Of a DNA stretch of 64,000 bases, positions 49,164 through 57,022 are shown piece after piece. The stretch covers positions 185,166-249,165 of the forward strand of contig NZ_KQ948851.1 in the NCBI RefSeq assembly GCF_001514215.1. The letters are read 5' to 3'. The position numbers were made by a program, and so were the translations under genes. The notes under the pieces are model-generated. The model ran no database searches and was not told where the DNA came from. It worked only from the letters and a program-made list of their open reading frames with translations. Source of the stretch: Streptomyces bungoensis (GTDB lineage: Bacteria; Actinomycetota; Actinomycetes; Streptomycetales; Streptomycetaceae). The stretch's first letter is position 1. Each line of letters begins with the position of its first letter.

Positions 49164-50801
49164 GTGCCGGATCCGACGTCGATGAGCTCAGCGGGGCACG
49201 TCTACAAGCGGTTCGTTCCCCAGCCGGTGCGCTCGGCGGCCGCCACGACGGTGCCCGCCGGCGTACGACGCAAGGTCAAGGGGCAGCTGGCCCGCACCCT
49301 GCGGCGCCGTGAGGCCCGGCTGCACCGCCGGGCCCTGCGCCGCGTGCGCCGAGCCGGGCTGGGCAGCTCCGAGCGGCGGACCACCGCCTACGACGGCCGC
49401 GTGGGCCACGTGCACACCGGTCTCACCGCCGACCTGGCCCGCCGGTTCGACCACGACCTGGTCACGCAGGCCCTCGACGCCGCGGAGATCCCCTGGTTCG
49501 CGGTCCCCGCGCTCGACGACCGCCGCATCTGCCTGGCCGTCGAGCAGCGCAACAAGGGGGCCGTGCGCCGGGTGCTGCGCGCCCTGCTGGAGGAGCACAC
49601 CGGCTACGTCGTGTCGGTCTCGCCCGCCCAGGGCGACACCAAGGAGATCCCGGGCAGCCACCTGAAGGCCTGGAAGCACTACGGCAAGGCCCGGGTGATA
49701 CGCCTCGTCTGGCTGCGGACCGATCCCACGGAGAACCTCTGGGTGGGTGAGGACCAGGGCATCGAGATCGAGTTCTGGACCGCGGACACCGCGCTGGGCA
49801 CCGAGCGTCTCATCGGCCCGCGCCCCAACCGCGTCCAGCGCGCCGTGCCCAGCGACGCGCCCGGGGTCGAGATCGGCCTCGACCGGCTTTCCGGTTACTG
49901 CGACATCGACGGCGACCTCGAGCCCACGATCACGCTGGAGACCTTCGACGTCATCCGGCTGGAGGAGATCGACTTCCCCGTGGACGCCGTCCTGCTGTGG
50001 CAGCACCCCACAGCCTGGGGCGAGGAACTGCTGCGGGCCGCGCTGCGCTCCCTGCACCAGTACGCACCCTGGGTGGACGTGGTCCACGTGATCGCCGAGG
50101 CCGAGCCGCCGGCCTGGCTGCGTACCGGGGAACGGCTGACCGTGGTGCGCGCCCGGCCGGGCGCCGAGTGGCAGCTGCACCTGCTGCCGGACGTGGCGGA
50201 GCACTTCCTGCTGCTGCGCCCCGGCGCCGTGCTCGGCCGGCCGGTCCGGCCCTTCGACTACTTCACCCCGAACGGCCAGAGCCGCCCGCGGCGCGGCCCC
50301 TGGAACGCCCAGGAGTCCTTCGCCCCGTGGTCGAGCGCCGCCTACTCCGCCACCGGGCGGATCACCGCGCACGGCTACGCGCACGGCTCCCAGCCGTACC
50401 GCGTGCAGACCTTCGCCCGGCTCGCGGCGACCGGGTCGGCGCCCCTCCACCTGCCGGACGGGCAGCACGCCCCCGCCGTACCCGGCACGCATCCCCTGGA
50501 CGGCGTGGCCCACCACCTGGCCCACACGAACGGGCTGGCCGAACCCTCCGGTGAGGCGTCGACGGCGCTGCACGCCGCCCTGCCCGGCATCCGTCCCCAC
50601 CTGGAACGGCTGCTGGTGCGCCGGGACACCCAGCAGATCCACCTCTTCGGGCTCGGTTCCGACGAGGCGCACGCCCGGGGCGGAACGAGGGCGGTGGTCG
50701 ACTTCCTGCACCGCTACTTCCCCGTGACCAGCCCGTTCGAGCACGAGCAGGCCACGGTGGCGAGCGCCGTGCCGTCCGGCGAGGCGGTCGGCCGGCGATG
50801 A
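49164..50801 (+). CDS. degenerate Stealth paralogue lacking catalytic motifs
   Basis: A 545-residue protein colinear with its two neighbours: FPVDAVLLWQHPTAW matches CR1 FPVDAVYTWVDGNDP; LRAALRSLHQYAPWVD matches CR2; DVAEHFLLLRPGAVLGRPV matches CR3 LAEHFLYFNDDMFIGRPV; and the C-terminal YFPVTSPFE matches YFPTPSPYE. Yet the CR1 Asp is His281, the CR3 NDD is RPG, the NSHAIES block is missing, and CR4 NDAFS is GSDEA. Codon use stays normal and the frame is intact, so it is maintained rather than decaying. It keeps the N-terminal domain (IEIEFWTADTALG). A structural or regulatory pseudo-enzyme partner is likely. GTG 49164; its stop overlaps the next ATG by 4 nt. Confidence 0.85.
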   Translation: MPDPTSMSSAGHVYKRFVPQPVRSAAATTVPAGVRRKVKGQLARTLRRREARLHRRALRRVRRAGLGSSERRTTAYDGRVGHVHTGLTADLARRFDHDLVTQALDAAEIPWFAVPALDDRRICLAVEQRNKGAVRRVLRALLEEHTGYVVSVSPAQGDTKEIPGSHLKAWKHYGKARVIRLVWLRTDPTENLWVGEDQGIEIEFWTADTALGTERLIGPRPNRVQRAVPSDAPGVEIGLDRLSGYCDIDGDLEPTITLETFDVIRLEEIDFPVDAVLLWQHPTAWGEELLRAALRSLHQYAPWVDVVHVIAEAEPPAWLRTGERLTVVRARPGAEWQLHLLPDVAEHFLLLRPGAVLGRPVRPFDYFTPNGQSRPRRGPWNAQESFAPWSSAAYSATGRITAHGYAHGSQPYRVQTFARLAATGSAPLHLPDGQHAPAVPGTHPLDGVAHHLAHTNGLAEPSGEASTALHAALPGIRPHLERLLVRRDTQQIHLFGLGSDEAHARGGTRAVVDFLHRYFPVTSPFEHEQATVASAVPSGEAVGRR

Positions 50802-52561
50802 GCATGAGCAATCCCGAGGCGTCCGCCGCGGTCGGGGCGTACCGCCGCCTGGTTCCGGCGCGGCTCAGACGCCGTGTCGCGCGCGGTGTCCCGGTGCGGC
50901 TGCGCGCGCTGATCAAGCACGTGCTGCGCCGCCTGCACGCACTCGGCGCGGGCGCCCGCTTCTTCCGCGGCGTCCGGGCCCGCCGCCGCTGGCCGCACCT
51001 GTTCGGCGGCGGTGAGCGGCTCGCCGCACTGGCCGGGCACGGTGGCCGGATCGCGCTCGTACGCCCCACCGTCTCGCCGCTCGGCCTGCGGGAGGCCAAC
51101 CTCGAACTGGTCGTGACGGCACTGGAGGAGGCGGGCGTCGACTACTTCGCCGTCCGCGGAGCCACCGACTACCGCTCGTGCCTGGCCGTCGCCGCCTCCC
51201 AGCGCGACCAGGTCGTCCAGGTGCTGGCCCGCCTCTCCGAGCAGAGCCCCGTCTATCTGCGCGCCTGCCGGGGCGAGGCGGCCCAGGGCCGGGCCGTGCT
51301 GTGCGGGTCGGGGCCCGGCCGGCACCTGGCCCGCGAGGCGGCCGTGCTGCGCGTCGGCATGGTCTGGAGCGATCCGGCCGGCTCCCTCGTGCTGGGCCTG
51401 GAGTACGGCTGCGACCTGGAGTTCTGGCAGCCCCAGGAAGGCCGTCTGATCGCCCCACGTCCCAACCGCGTCACCGAGGACGTCGCCGTCGACGCACCCC
51501 GGGTCACCGTTCCGGTCAGCCTGCTGACGGGCTTCGCGGCCCTGCACACCCGCCGCACCCGCGCGGTGCGCACCATCCGGCCCTGCGCCGAGCCCCTGCC
51601 CGAGGACGTCCGCTTCCCCATCGACGTCGTCTACACCTGGGTGGACGGCAGCGACCCGGCCTGGCAGGAGCGGCGTGCCGCCTACGGCACCGGCGGCTAC
51701 CACACCGAGGCCGCGAACGCGGCCCGGTACATCAGCCGTGACGAGCTGCGCTACTCGCTGCGCGCCCTGGAACAGAACGCCCCCTGGGTGCGCCACGTCT
51801 ACCTGGTGACGGACCGTCAGCGCCCGGGGTGGCTCAACGACAGCCACCCACGGCTCACCGTCGTCGACCACTCCGAGATCTTCGACGACCCCGCCGCCCT
51901 GCCCACCTTCAACTCGCACGCGATCGAAAGCCGCCTGCACCACATCAAGGGCCTGGCGGAGCACTTCCTCTACTTCAACGACGACATGTTCCTCGGCCGG
52001 CCCGTCGTCCCGCAGGACTTCTTCCTCTCCAACGGCATGACCCGCACCTTCTTCTCGCCCTCCCAGGTACCCCGCTGGGACCTCACGCCCCTCGACCGGC
52101 CGGTGGACGCGGCGGGCAAGAACAACCGGCGACTGCTGATGGAACGATTCGGCACCGCCCTCGTGCAGAAGCTGCGGCACGCCCCGTACGCACTGCGCCG
52201 CAGCGTGCTGCAGGAGATCGAGCAGACCTACGCCGAGGAGCACCTGCGGACCTCCTACAGCCGGTTCCGCAGCGCCACCGACATCTCCATCCCGTCCTCG
52301 CTGTACCACTACTACGCCTACCTGACCGGCCGCGCCGTGCCGTCCCAGGTCTCCTTCGCCTACCTCGACCTCGCCAAGCCCGAGATCCAGCGCCGGCTCG
52401 GCATCCTGCTGGCCCGCCGCGACCGGCAGGCGTTCTGCATCAACGACACCCTCTCCGACGGTCACGACGTGGCCCGCCAGACGGCCATGCTCGGCACGTT
52501 CCTGCGGGCCTACTACCCCGTGCCGAGTCCTTTCGAGCGGAAGGAGCGTGAGGTCCGGTGA
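50798..52561 (+). CDS. Stealth-family sugar phosphotransferase, second active copy
   Basis: A 587-residue Stealth protein with all motifs intact: CR1 YTWVDGSDPAW (Asp283), CR2 RDELRYSLRALEQNAPW with YLVTD, CR3 NSHAIESRLHHIKGLAEHFL with NDD at 394-396, and CR4 FCINDTLS (Asn549-Asp550). A basic N-terminal stretch of about 90 residues is longer than in the first copy. It overlaps both neighbours (ATGA upstream, GTGA downstream). Differences from copy 1 in the N-terminal half suggest a different acceptor or position in the repeat unit. Confidence 0.93.
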   Translation: MSMSNPEASAAVGAYRRLVPARLRRRVARGVPVRLRALIKHVLRRLHALGAGARFFRGVRARRRWPHLFGGGERLAALAGHGGRIALVRPTVSPLGLREANLELVVTALEEAGVDYFAVRGATDYRSCLAVAASQRDQVVQVLARLSEQSPVYLRACRGEAAQGRAVLCGSGPGRHLAREAAVLRVGMVWSDPAGSLVLGLEYGCDLEFWQPQEGRLIAPRPNRVTEDVAVDAPRVTVPVSLLTGFAALHTRRTRAVRTIRPCAEPLPEDVRFPIDVVYTWVDGSDPAWQERRAAYGTGGYHTEAANAARYISRDELRYSLRALEQNAPWVRHVYLVTDRQRPGWLNDSHPRLTVVDHSEIFDDPAALPTFNSHAIESRLHHIKGLAEHFLYFNDDMFLGRPVVPQDFFLSNGMTRTFFSPSQVPRWDLTPLDRPVDAAGKNNRRLLMERFGTALVQKLRHAPYALRRSVLQEIEQTYAEEHLRTSYSRFRSATDISIPSSLYHYYAYLTGRAVPSQVSFAYLDLAKPEIQRRLGILLARRDRQAFCINDTLSDGHDVARQTAMLGTFLRAYYPVPSPFERKEREVR

Positions 52562-54654
52562 AGATCTCCTTCCTGATCAACAACATCTACGGCATCGGCG
52601 GCACCAACCGCACCGTCATCAACCTCGCCGAGGCGCTCTCCGTCCACCACGACGTCGAGATCGTCTCGGTGTTCCGGCGTGCGAACGCCACCAAGTTCGA
52701 GATCTCCCCGCGCGTCACCGTCCGCGCACTGATCGATCTGCGGGCCGGCAGCGCCGACCGCGGGGCCCCCGGCAGCGACGAACCCAGCGAGGTGGTGCCG
52801 CGGCAGGAGGAGTTCTACGCCCAGTACAGCAAGTTCACCGACCGGCGGATCATCAGGGAACTGGAGAGGACCACCGCGGACGTCGTCGTCGGGACCCGGC
52901 CCAGCCTCAACCTGTTCGTCGCGGCGCACACCCGCGACGGCGCCCTGCGCGTCGCGCAGGAGCACATGACCCACCTCGCCATCCCACCCGCCGTACGCGC
53001 CGAGATGGCCCGCGTCTACCCGCGGCTGGACGCGGTCACCACCGTCACCGAGGCCGACGCCCGCTCCTTCCAGGAGAACACGCCGATCCCCGGACTCCCC
53101 GTGACCGGCATCCCCAACAGCGTCCCGGAGCCGTCCGTCGCGCCCTCCGACGGCACCCGCAAGGTCGTCGTCAGCGCCGGCCGCATGCACCACGTCAAGC
53201 GCTACGACCTGCTGATCCGGGCCTTCGCCGCACTCGCCGAGGACTTCCCCGACTGGCAGCTGCGCATCTACGGCGACGGCGGCGAGGCGGGCAAGCTGCG
53301 CGCCCTGGTCACCGAACTCGGCCTCAACGGGCGGGCGCTTCTCATGGGCGGTTTCTCGCCCCTGGAGTCCGAGTGGGCCAAGGGCTCCGTCGCCGCGGTG
53401 ACGTCGAGCGCGGAGTCCTTCGGCATGACGCTGGTGGAGGCGATGCGGTGCGGGCTGCCGGTGGTCTCCACCGACTGCCCGGTCGGGCCACGGGAGATCC
53501 TCCGCGACGGCGAGGACGGCTTCCTCGTGCCCAACGGCGAGGTGGAGGGCATCGCCTGGGGCCTGCGCCGGCTGATGGCCGACGAGCACCTGCGCCGCAC
53601 CATGGGGGCCGCCGCTCTGCGCAACGCGGCCCGCTACGATCCGTCGGCCGTCGCGGGCCGGTACCTGGAACTGTTCGCGGACGCCGCCCGCCGCCGCGCG
53701 GCGAAGGAGCGCGGCTACCGCGCTCCGGCCGGCGCCCGGAAGGCCGGGCCGGACCGGCTCACCGAGCCGCCCGTGGCCCTCGGCGCGGCCACGGTCGACG
53801 TCACCGCCGAGGACGCGGGCCGGCTGCTGCTCTCCGCCGAGGGCCCGGGGGAGGGCCGCAGACGCTGGCAGTTCGTGCTGCGCCACAGGCCGTCGGACGG
53901 CGAAGCCCGCCCCGACGTCCCCCTGCGCACGTCGCGTACCGCGCTGGACAACGGCGGTACCGGCTACACCGCCGTGGTCACCGCCGAGACCGCCGCAGAA
54001 CTGGGCGACGGACGCTGGCAGGTGACCATGCGGACCGCCAAGTCCAGCGGCGTGCACATGAAGGCCGGACTTCGCGACACCCGCGCCCTCATCGACGCGC
54101 GGGTCCGCCTCGTGACCCGCCCGCCGTCCGGCTCCGTCGTCTGGAACCTGCCGTACGCCCAGCCCAACGGCCGGCTGATGCTGCGCACGGTGCTGCGCGA
54201 ACAGCACGCCGAGTGCACCGGCGTCGAGGTCCGCGACGGGCGGATCACCCTGCGGGGCGTGCTGTGCGGGGCCGGCCGGATCGAGCCGGGGGCCCTGTTC
54301 GTCGTGAGTCGCCGGGGCCCGCACGCGCACAACGTGACGGTGCCCGTCGAGGTGCTCGGCCGTCAGGCCTTCCGGGCCGAGGTGCCGGTGCGGACGGTGG
54401 TCGACCAGCGGCTGGAGCGCTGGGAGGACTGGGACTGGTGGCTGCAGCCCGCACCGTCCGACCGGCGCAAGGTGCGCGTGTGCCACCTGCTGGAGGACTT
54501 CCCCGACGTCAAGGGCGCCTACGCCTACCCGTCCCTCCCGGTGGTCGGCGACGAAGCGTCCGACTACGCCGTGGTCCACCCGGCCCGCCCGGTCTGGGTA
54601 CGGCCGTACTGCTCGGCCTCGGGAGCCATGGCCATGAACGTGGTCGACCGCTAG
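52558..54654 (+). CDS. GT4 glycosyltransferase with about 300-residue C-terminal extension
   Basis: A 698-residue protein. Residues 1-390 are a complete GT4 enzyme: FLINNIYGIGGTNRTVINLA, then SAGRMHHVKRYDLLIRAF and the EX7E motif in ESFGMTLVEAMRCGLP. From about 400 on, a beta-rich part follows with two similar stretches (RWQFVLRHRPSDG and RWQVTMRTAKSSG) and ends with EDFPDVKGAYAYPSLP. The extension matches no family I recognise and may be a glycan-binding or docking module. GTG 52558 overlaps the Stealth stop by 4 nt, so it is translationally coupled. It should add a sugar to the same polymer. Confidence 0.88.
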   Translation: MKISFLINNIYGIGGTNRTVINLAEALSVHHDVEIVSVFRRANATKFEISPRVTVRALIDLRAGSADRGAPGSDEPSEVVPRQEEFYAQYSKFTDRRIIRELERTTADVVVGTRPSLNLFVAAHTRDGALRVAQEHMTHLAIPPAVRAEMARVYPRLDAVTTVTEADARSFQENTPIPGLPVTGIPNSVPEPSVAPSDGTRKVVVSAGRMHHVKRYDLLIRAFAALAEDFPDWQLRIYGDGGEAGKLRALVTELGLNGRALLMGGFSPLESEWAKGSVAAVTSSAESFGMTLVEAMRCGLPVVSTDCPVGPREILRDGEDGFLVPNGEVEGIAWGLRRLMADEHLRRTMGAAALRNAARYDPSAVAGRYLELFADAARRRAAKERGYRAPAGARKAGPDRLTEPPVALGAATVDVTAEDAGRLLLSAEGPGEGRRRWQFVLRHRPSDGEARPDVPLRTSRTALDNGGTGYTAVVTAETAAELGDGRWQVTMRTAKSSGVHMKAGLRDTRALIDARVRLVTRPPSGSVVWNLPYAQPNGRLMLRTVLREQHAECTGVEVRDGRITLRGVLCGAGRIEPGALFVVSRRGPHAHNVTVPVEVLGRQAFRAEVPVRTVVDQRLERWEDWDWWLQPAPSDRRKVRVCHLLEDFPDVKGAYAYPSLPVVGDEASDYAVVHPARPVWVRPYCSASGAMAMNVVDR

Positions 54655-54667
54655 GGAGGGACCGGAC

Positions 54668-56062
54668 GTGAACCGGACCATATTCGTGCTGGGGGACTCC
54701 GTGGCCGCTCCGCGCACGGAGGACGAAGCCCCCATGGCGGGCTGGGGCCAGAAGATCGAGGACCTGCTCGCGGGCCCCGTCGAGGTCGCCAACTACGCGC
54801 GCAGCGCCATGACCACGCGGAAGTACTTCACCGAGCGCTTCCCGGCGATGCTCAACCGCATGAAGCCCCAGGACATCGTGCTGATCGGCTTCGGCTGCGT
54901 GGATCACATGATCCACAACGGCACGCGCTACGTCCCGGTACCCGAGTACCGGGAACTGCTGCGGCTGTTCGCCACCTACGTGCACCAGGAGGGCGGTGTA
55001 CCGGTCCTGGTCACACCCATGGCGCGGTACGCGTTCTCCGCCGGCGGAGAGGTGGTCAACACGCTGGGCGACCACCCCCGGGCCATGCGGGAGGTCGCCG
55101 GCCGGCTGGGTGCGCCCCTGATCGACCTCAACCGCCGTACGGCGGAGCTGTGGGCCGAGATAGGCCCGATGCGACTGCGCCAGTACTTCAGCTGGGTGGA
55201 TGCCGGCGAACACCCCCTGCATCCCGACGGCAGCATCGACTCCACCCATGTCAACCACCTCGGCGCCTTCGAGGTGGCCCGCATCGTGGTGGCCGGGCTG
55301 TGCGGCCTCGGGGTGCTCGACAAGGCCGACGTGTACCTCGACCGGCTCATGGAACCACCGGTGCTGCCGCCGGTGTCGGGCGAGTTCACCGTCCAGTCGC
55401 CCGACGCGGCCCTCTACGCCCAGCCCCTGGGCGCGGCACCGGCGATCACCCAGCCGGTTCCGGACGTCCCGGTCGGCCCCATGGTGAAGCTGACCGGCGT
55501 CTGCGCACCGGGCACCCACTACCTGCTCTTCTTCGAGCAGGGCCACTACCTCGGCGGCACCGGCGTCGGCAGTGCCGGCCAGTGGAGCTGGCGGCGGTCG
55601 GTGAGCTGGACGGCCGGAGAGCACCACGTGAGTTGCGTGGGGCTGCGCTCCGACGGTGGCTGCTCACCCGTGCTGGAGCACCGCTTCACCGTGCTGACCG
55701 AGGTCCCGCCGCCGGTGGTCCACGGGCCGGCCGACGGCGCGTTCGCGGGGCCGCGGCCCCGTTTCTCCGGAACGGTGCAGCGGGGCGTGACGAAGGTCGT
55801 CCTCATGGAAGGGGACGTGCTCATAGGGGCGACGGGGGTGAACGACAACGGGGAATGGGCGTTCACGCACGCCCATCCCTGGCGTTCCGGCGCCCATACG
55901 GTGGACGTGATCGCCCTGTTCGGAGCGGCCGAGTCCACGCCCACCCCGCGCACGTTCAAGGTCGTCGGCATCCCCGAGGACAGCCCCGTGCGAGCGCTGG
56001 GGTCCTCACGGCACGCCTGCGGCGAGGTGTGCGGGCACCGGCCGTTCACCGGGGACTGGTGA
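54668..56062 (+). CDS. SGNH/GDSL hydrolase with C-terminal Ig-like domains
   Basis: A 464-residue protein. The N-terminal SGNH domain has IFVLGDSVAAP (nucleophile Ser11) and DSTHVNHLGA (Asp and His of block V), resembling rhamnogalacturonan acetylesterases. The C-terminal half (about 255-450) has two Ig-like or bacterial-adhesin-like beta domains (VKLTGVCAPGTHYLLFFEQG, then VVLMEGDVLIGATGVNDNG). No signal peptide is visible, so the cellular location is unclear. GTG 54668 follows GGGAGGG. It probably adds or removes acetyl groups on the polymer made by the operon. Confidence 0.82.
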   Translation: MNRTIFVLGDSVAAPRTEDEAPMAGWGQKIEDLLAGPVEVANYARSAMTTRKYFTERFPAMLNRMKPQDIVLIGFGCVDHMIHNGTRYVPVPEYRELLRLFATYVHQEGGVPVLVTPMARYAFSAGGEVVNTLGDHPRAMREVAGRLGAPLIDLNRRTAELWAEIGPMRLRQYFSWVDAGEHPLHPDGSIDSTHVNHLGAFEVARIVVAGLCGLGVLDKADVYLDRLMEPPVLPPVSGEFTVQSPDAALYAQPLGAAPAITQPVPDVPVGPMVKLTGVCAPGTHYLLFFEQGHYLGGTGVGSAGQWSWRRSVSWTAGEHHVSCVGLRSDGGCSPVLEHRFTVLTEVPPPVVHGPADGAFAGPRPRFSGTVQRGVTKVVLMEGDVLIGATGVNDNGEWAFTHAHPWRSGAHTVDVIALFGAAESTPTPRTFKVVGIPEDSPVRALGSSRHACGEVCGHRPFTGDW

Positions 56063-56964
56063 CGGCCGGTCGTGCCGCGCCGGAAGGGGCCGCACGGGTG
56101 CGGCACCGGCTGGGCGCGTGGCTGTCCGCGGGGGTGGTCGCGGTGGCGGTGCTGCTCGCGGCGTCCTCCCACCCCGGAACGGACGACGACAGACCCGCGC
56201 CGGCCGGGCGGCCGGCGCTCCGCGTGCTGCAGTACAACCTCTGCGGAGCGGCGGCGCACTGCTGGTGGAACGCCGGACGGTCCGGGCCCGGCACGTCGGT
56301 CGCGCGGCTGGCGGAGGAGGCGTCGAGGCTGCGGCCGGACCTGGTCACCGTCAACGAGATCTGCCTGACGCAGTACGCCCGGCTGAAGGAGCGACTCGCC
56401 CGGGCGGGCTGGCGCATGGACGGCACCTACGCCTCGTCCCAGGACAACGTGCCCGCCTGCGGACGGACCGGCGGGTTCGGATCGGCCGTGCTCAGCCGCG
56501 GCGACGTCCCGGACGGCCGGCGGGACTACCTCCGCTTCACCCACACCGGCGGCGAGACCTACACCAACGCCGGCCGCACCGTCGCGGTGCGCAGGGGGCT
56601 GCTGTGCGCACACACCGTGTTCCACGGGCATCCGCTCATCGCGTGCACGGCCCACACCAACGCCAGGGCCCCGGAACAACTGCGGGAGATCAGGGACCGG
56701 CTCGACGCGTTCCCCGGAGGCACGCCGGTGGTGCTCGCCGGGGATCTGAACCTCCCGCCCGAGGCGCCGGCCCTGTCGTACCTGAGGGACCGGTTCGTGG
56801 AGGGACGCACGGCTCCCGGGGAGGCCACGGCCGGCGGCCGGACGATCGACTACGCGTTCGCCACCAGGCGCCACTTCGCCGTGCGGAGCGCGGGCGTGCG
56901 CACGTACCCCGAGTCCGACCACGCCCTGCTGCGGGTGGAGTTCACCCTCCGGACCGGGGGATGA
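56059..56964 (+). CDS. secreted or anchored endonuclease/exonuclease/phosphatase-fold protein
   Basis: A 301-residue protein: a basic N-terminus, a hydrophobic anchor (about 20-42, WLSAGVVAVAVLLAA), then an EEP domain. Metal and catalytic motifs are VLQYNLCG, VNEICLTQ, TAHTNA, VLAGDLNLPP and the terminal SDHALLRVEF. Such domains cleave phosphodiesters in DNA, inositol phosphates or sphingomyelin. In an operon for a Stealth polymer, which itself contains phosphodiesters, remodelling that polymer outside the cell is an attractive inference. GTG 56059 overlaps the SGNH stop by 4 nt. A perfect 16-bp hairpin ends the operon. Confidence 0.85.
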   Translation: MTAGRAAPEGAARVRHRLGAWLSAGVVAVAVLLAASSHPGTDDDRPAPAGRPALRVLQYNLCGAAAHCWWNAGRSGPGTSVARLAEEASRLRPDLVTVNEICLTQYARLKERLARAGWRMDGTYASSQDNVPACGRTGGFGSAVLSRGDVPDGRRDYLRFTHTGGETYTNAGRTVAVRRGLLCAHTVFHGHPLIACTAHTNARAPEQLREIRDRLDAFPGGTPVVLAGDLNLPPEAPALSYLRDRFVEGRTAPGEATAGGRTIDYAFATRRHFAVRSAGVRTYPESDHALLRVEFTLRTGG

Positions 56965-56998
56965 GACAAGGGCCCCCGCCGGGGCGGGGGCCCTTGTC
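56965..56998. terminator. bidirectional terminator ending the Stealth operon
   Basis: GACAAGGGCCCCCGCC and GGCGGGGGCCCTTGTC are perfect 16-bp arms around GG, starting directly after the stop codon; the converging fadB gene stops at 57023. Confidence 0.92.
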
Positions 56999-57022
56999 AC
57001 ACACGCTCGCACACGTCCGGGA

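Noticed and set aside
52513..54792. Minus-strand frame of 759 residues opposite the GT4 gene
   Set aside because: It is antisense to a gene with clear GT4 motifs, has His/Gly/Arg-rich composition and no ribosome site or domain.
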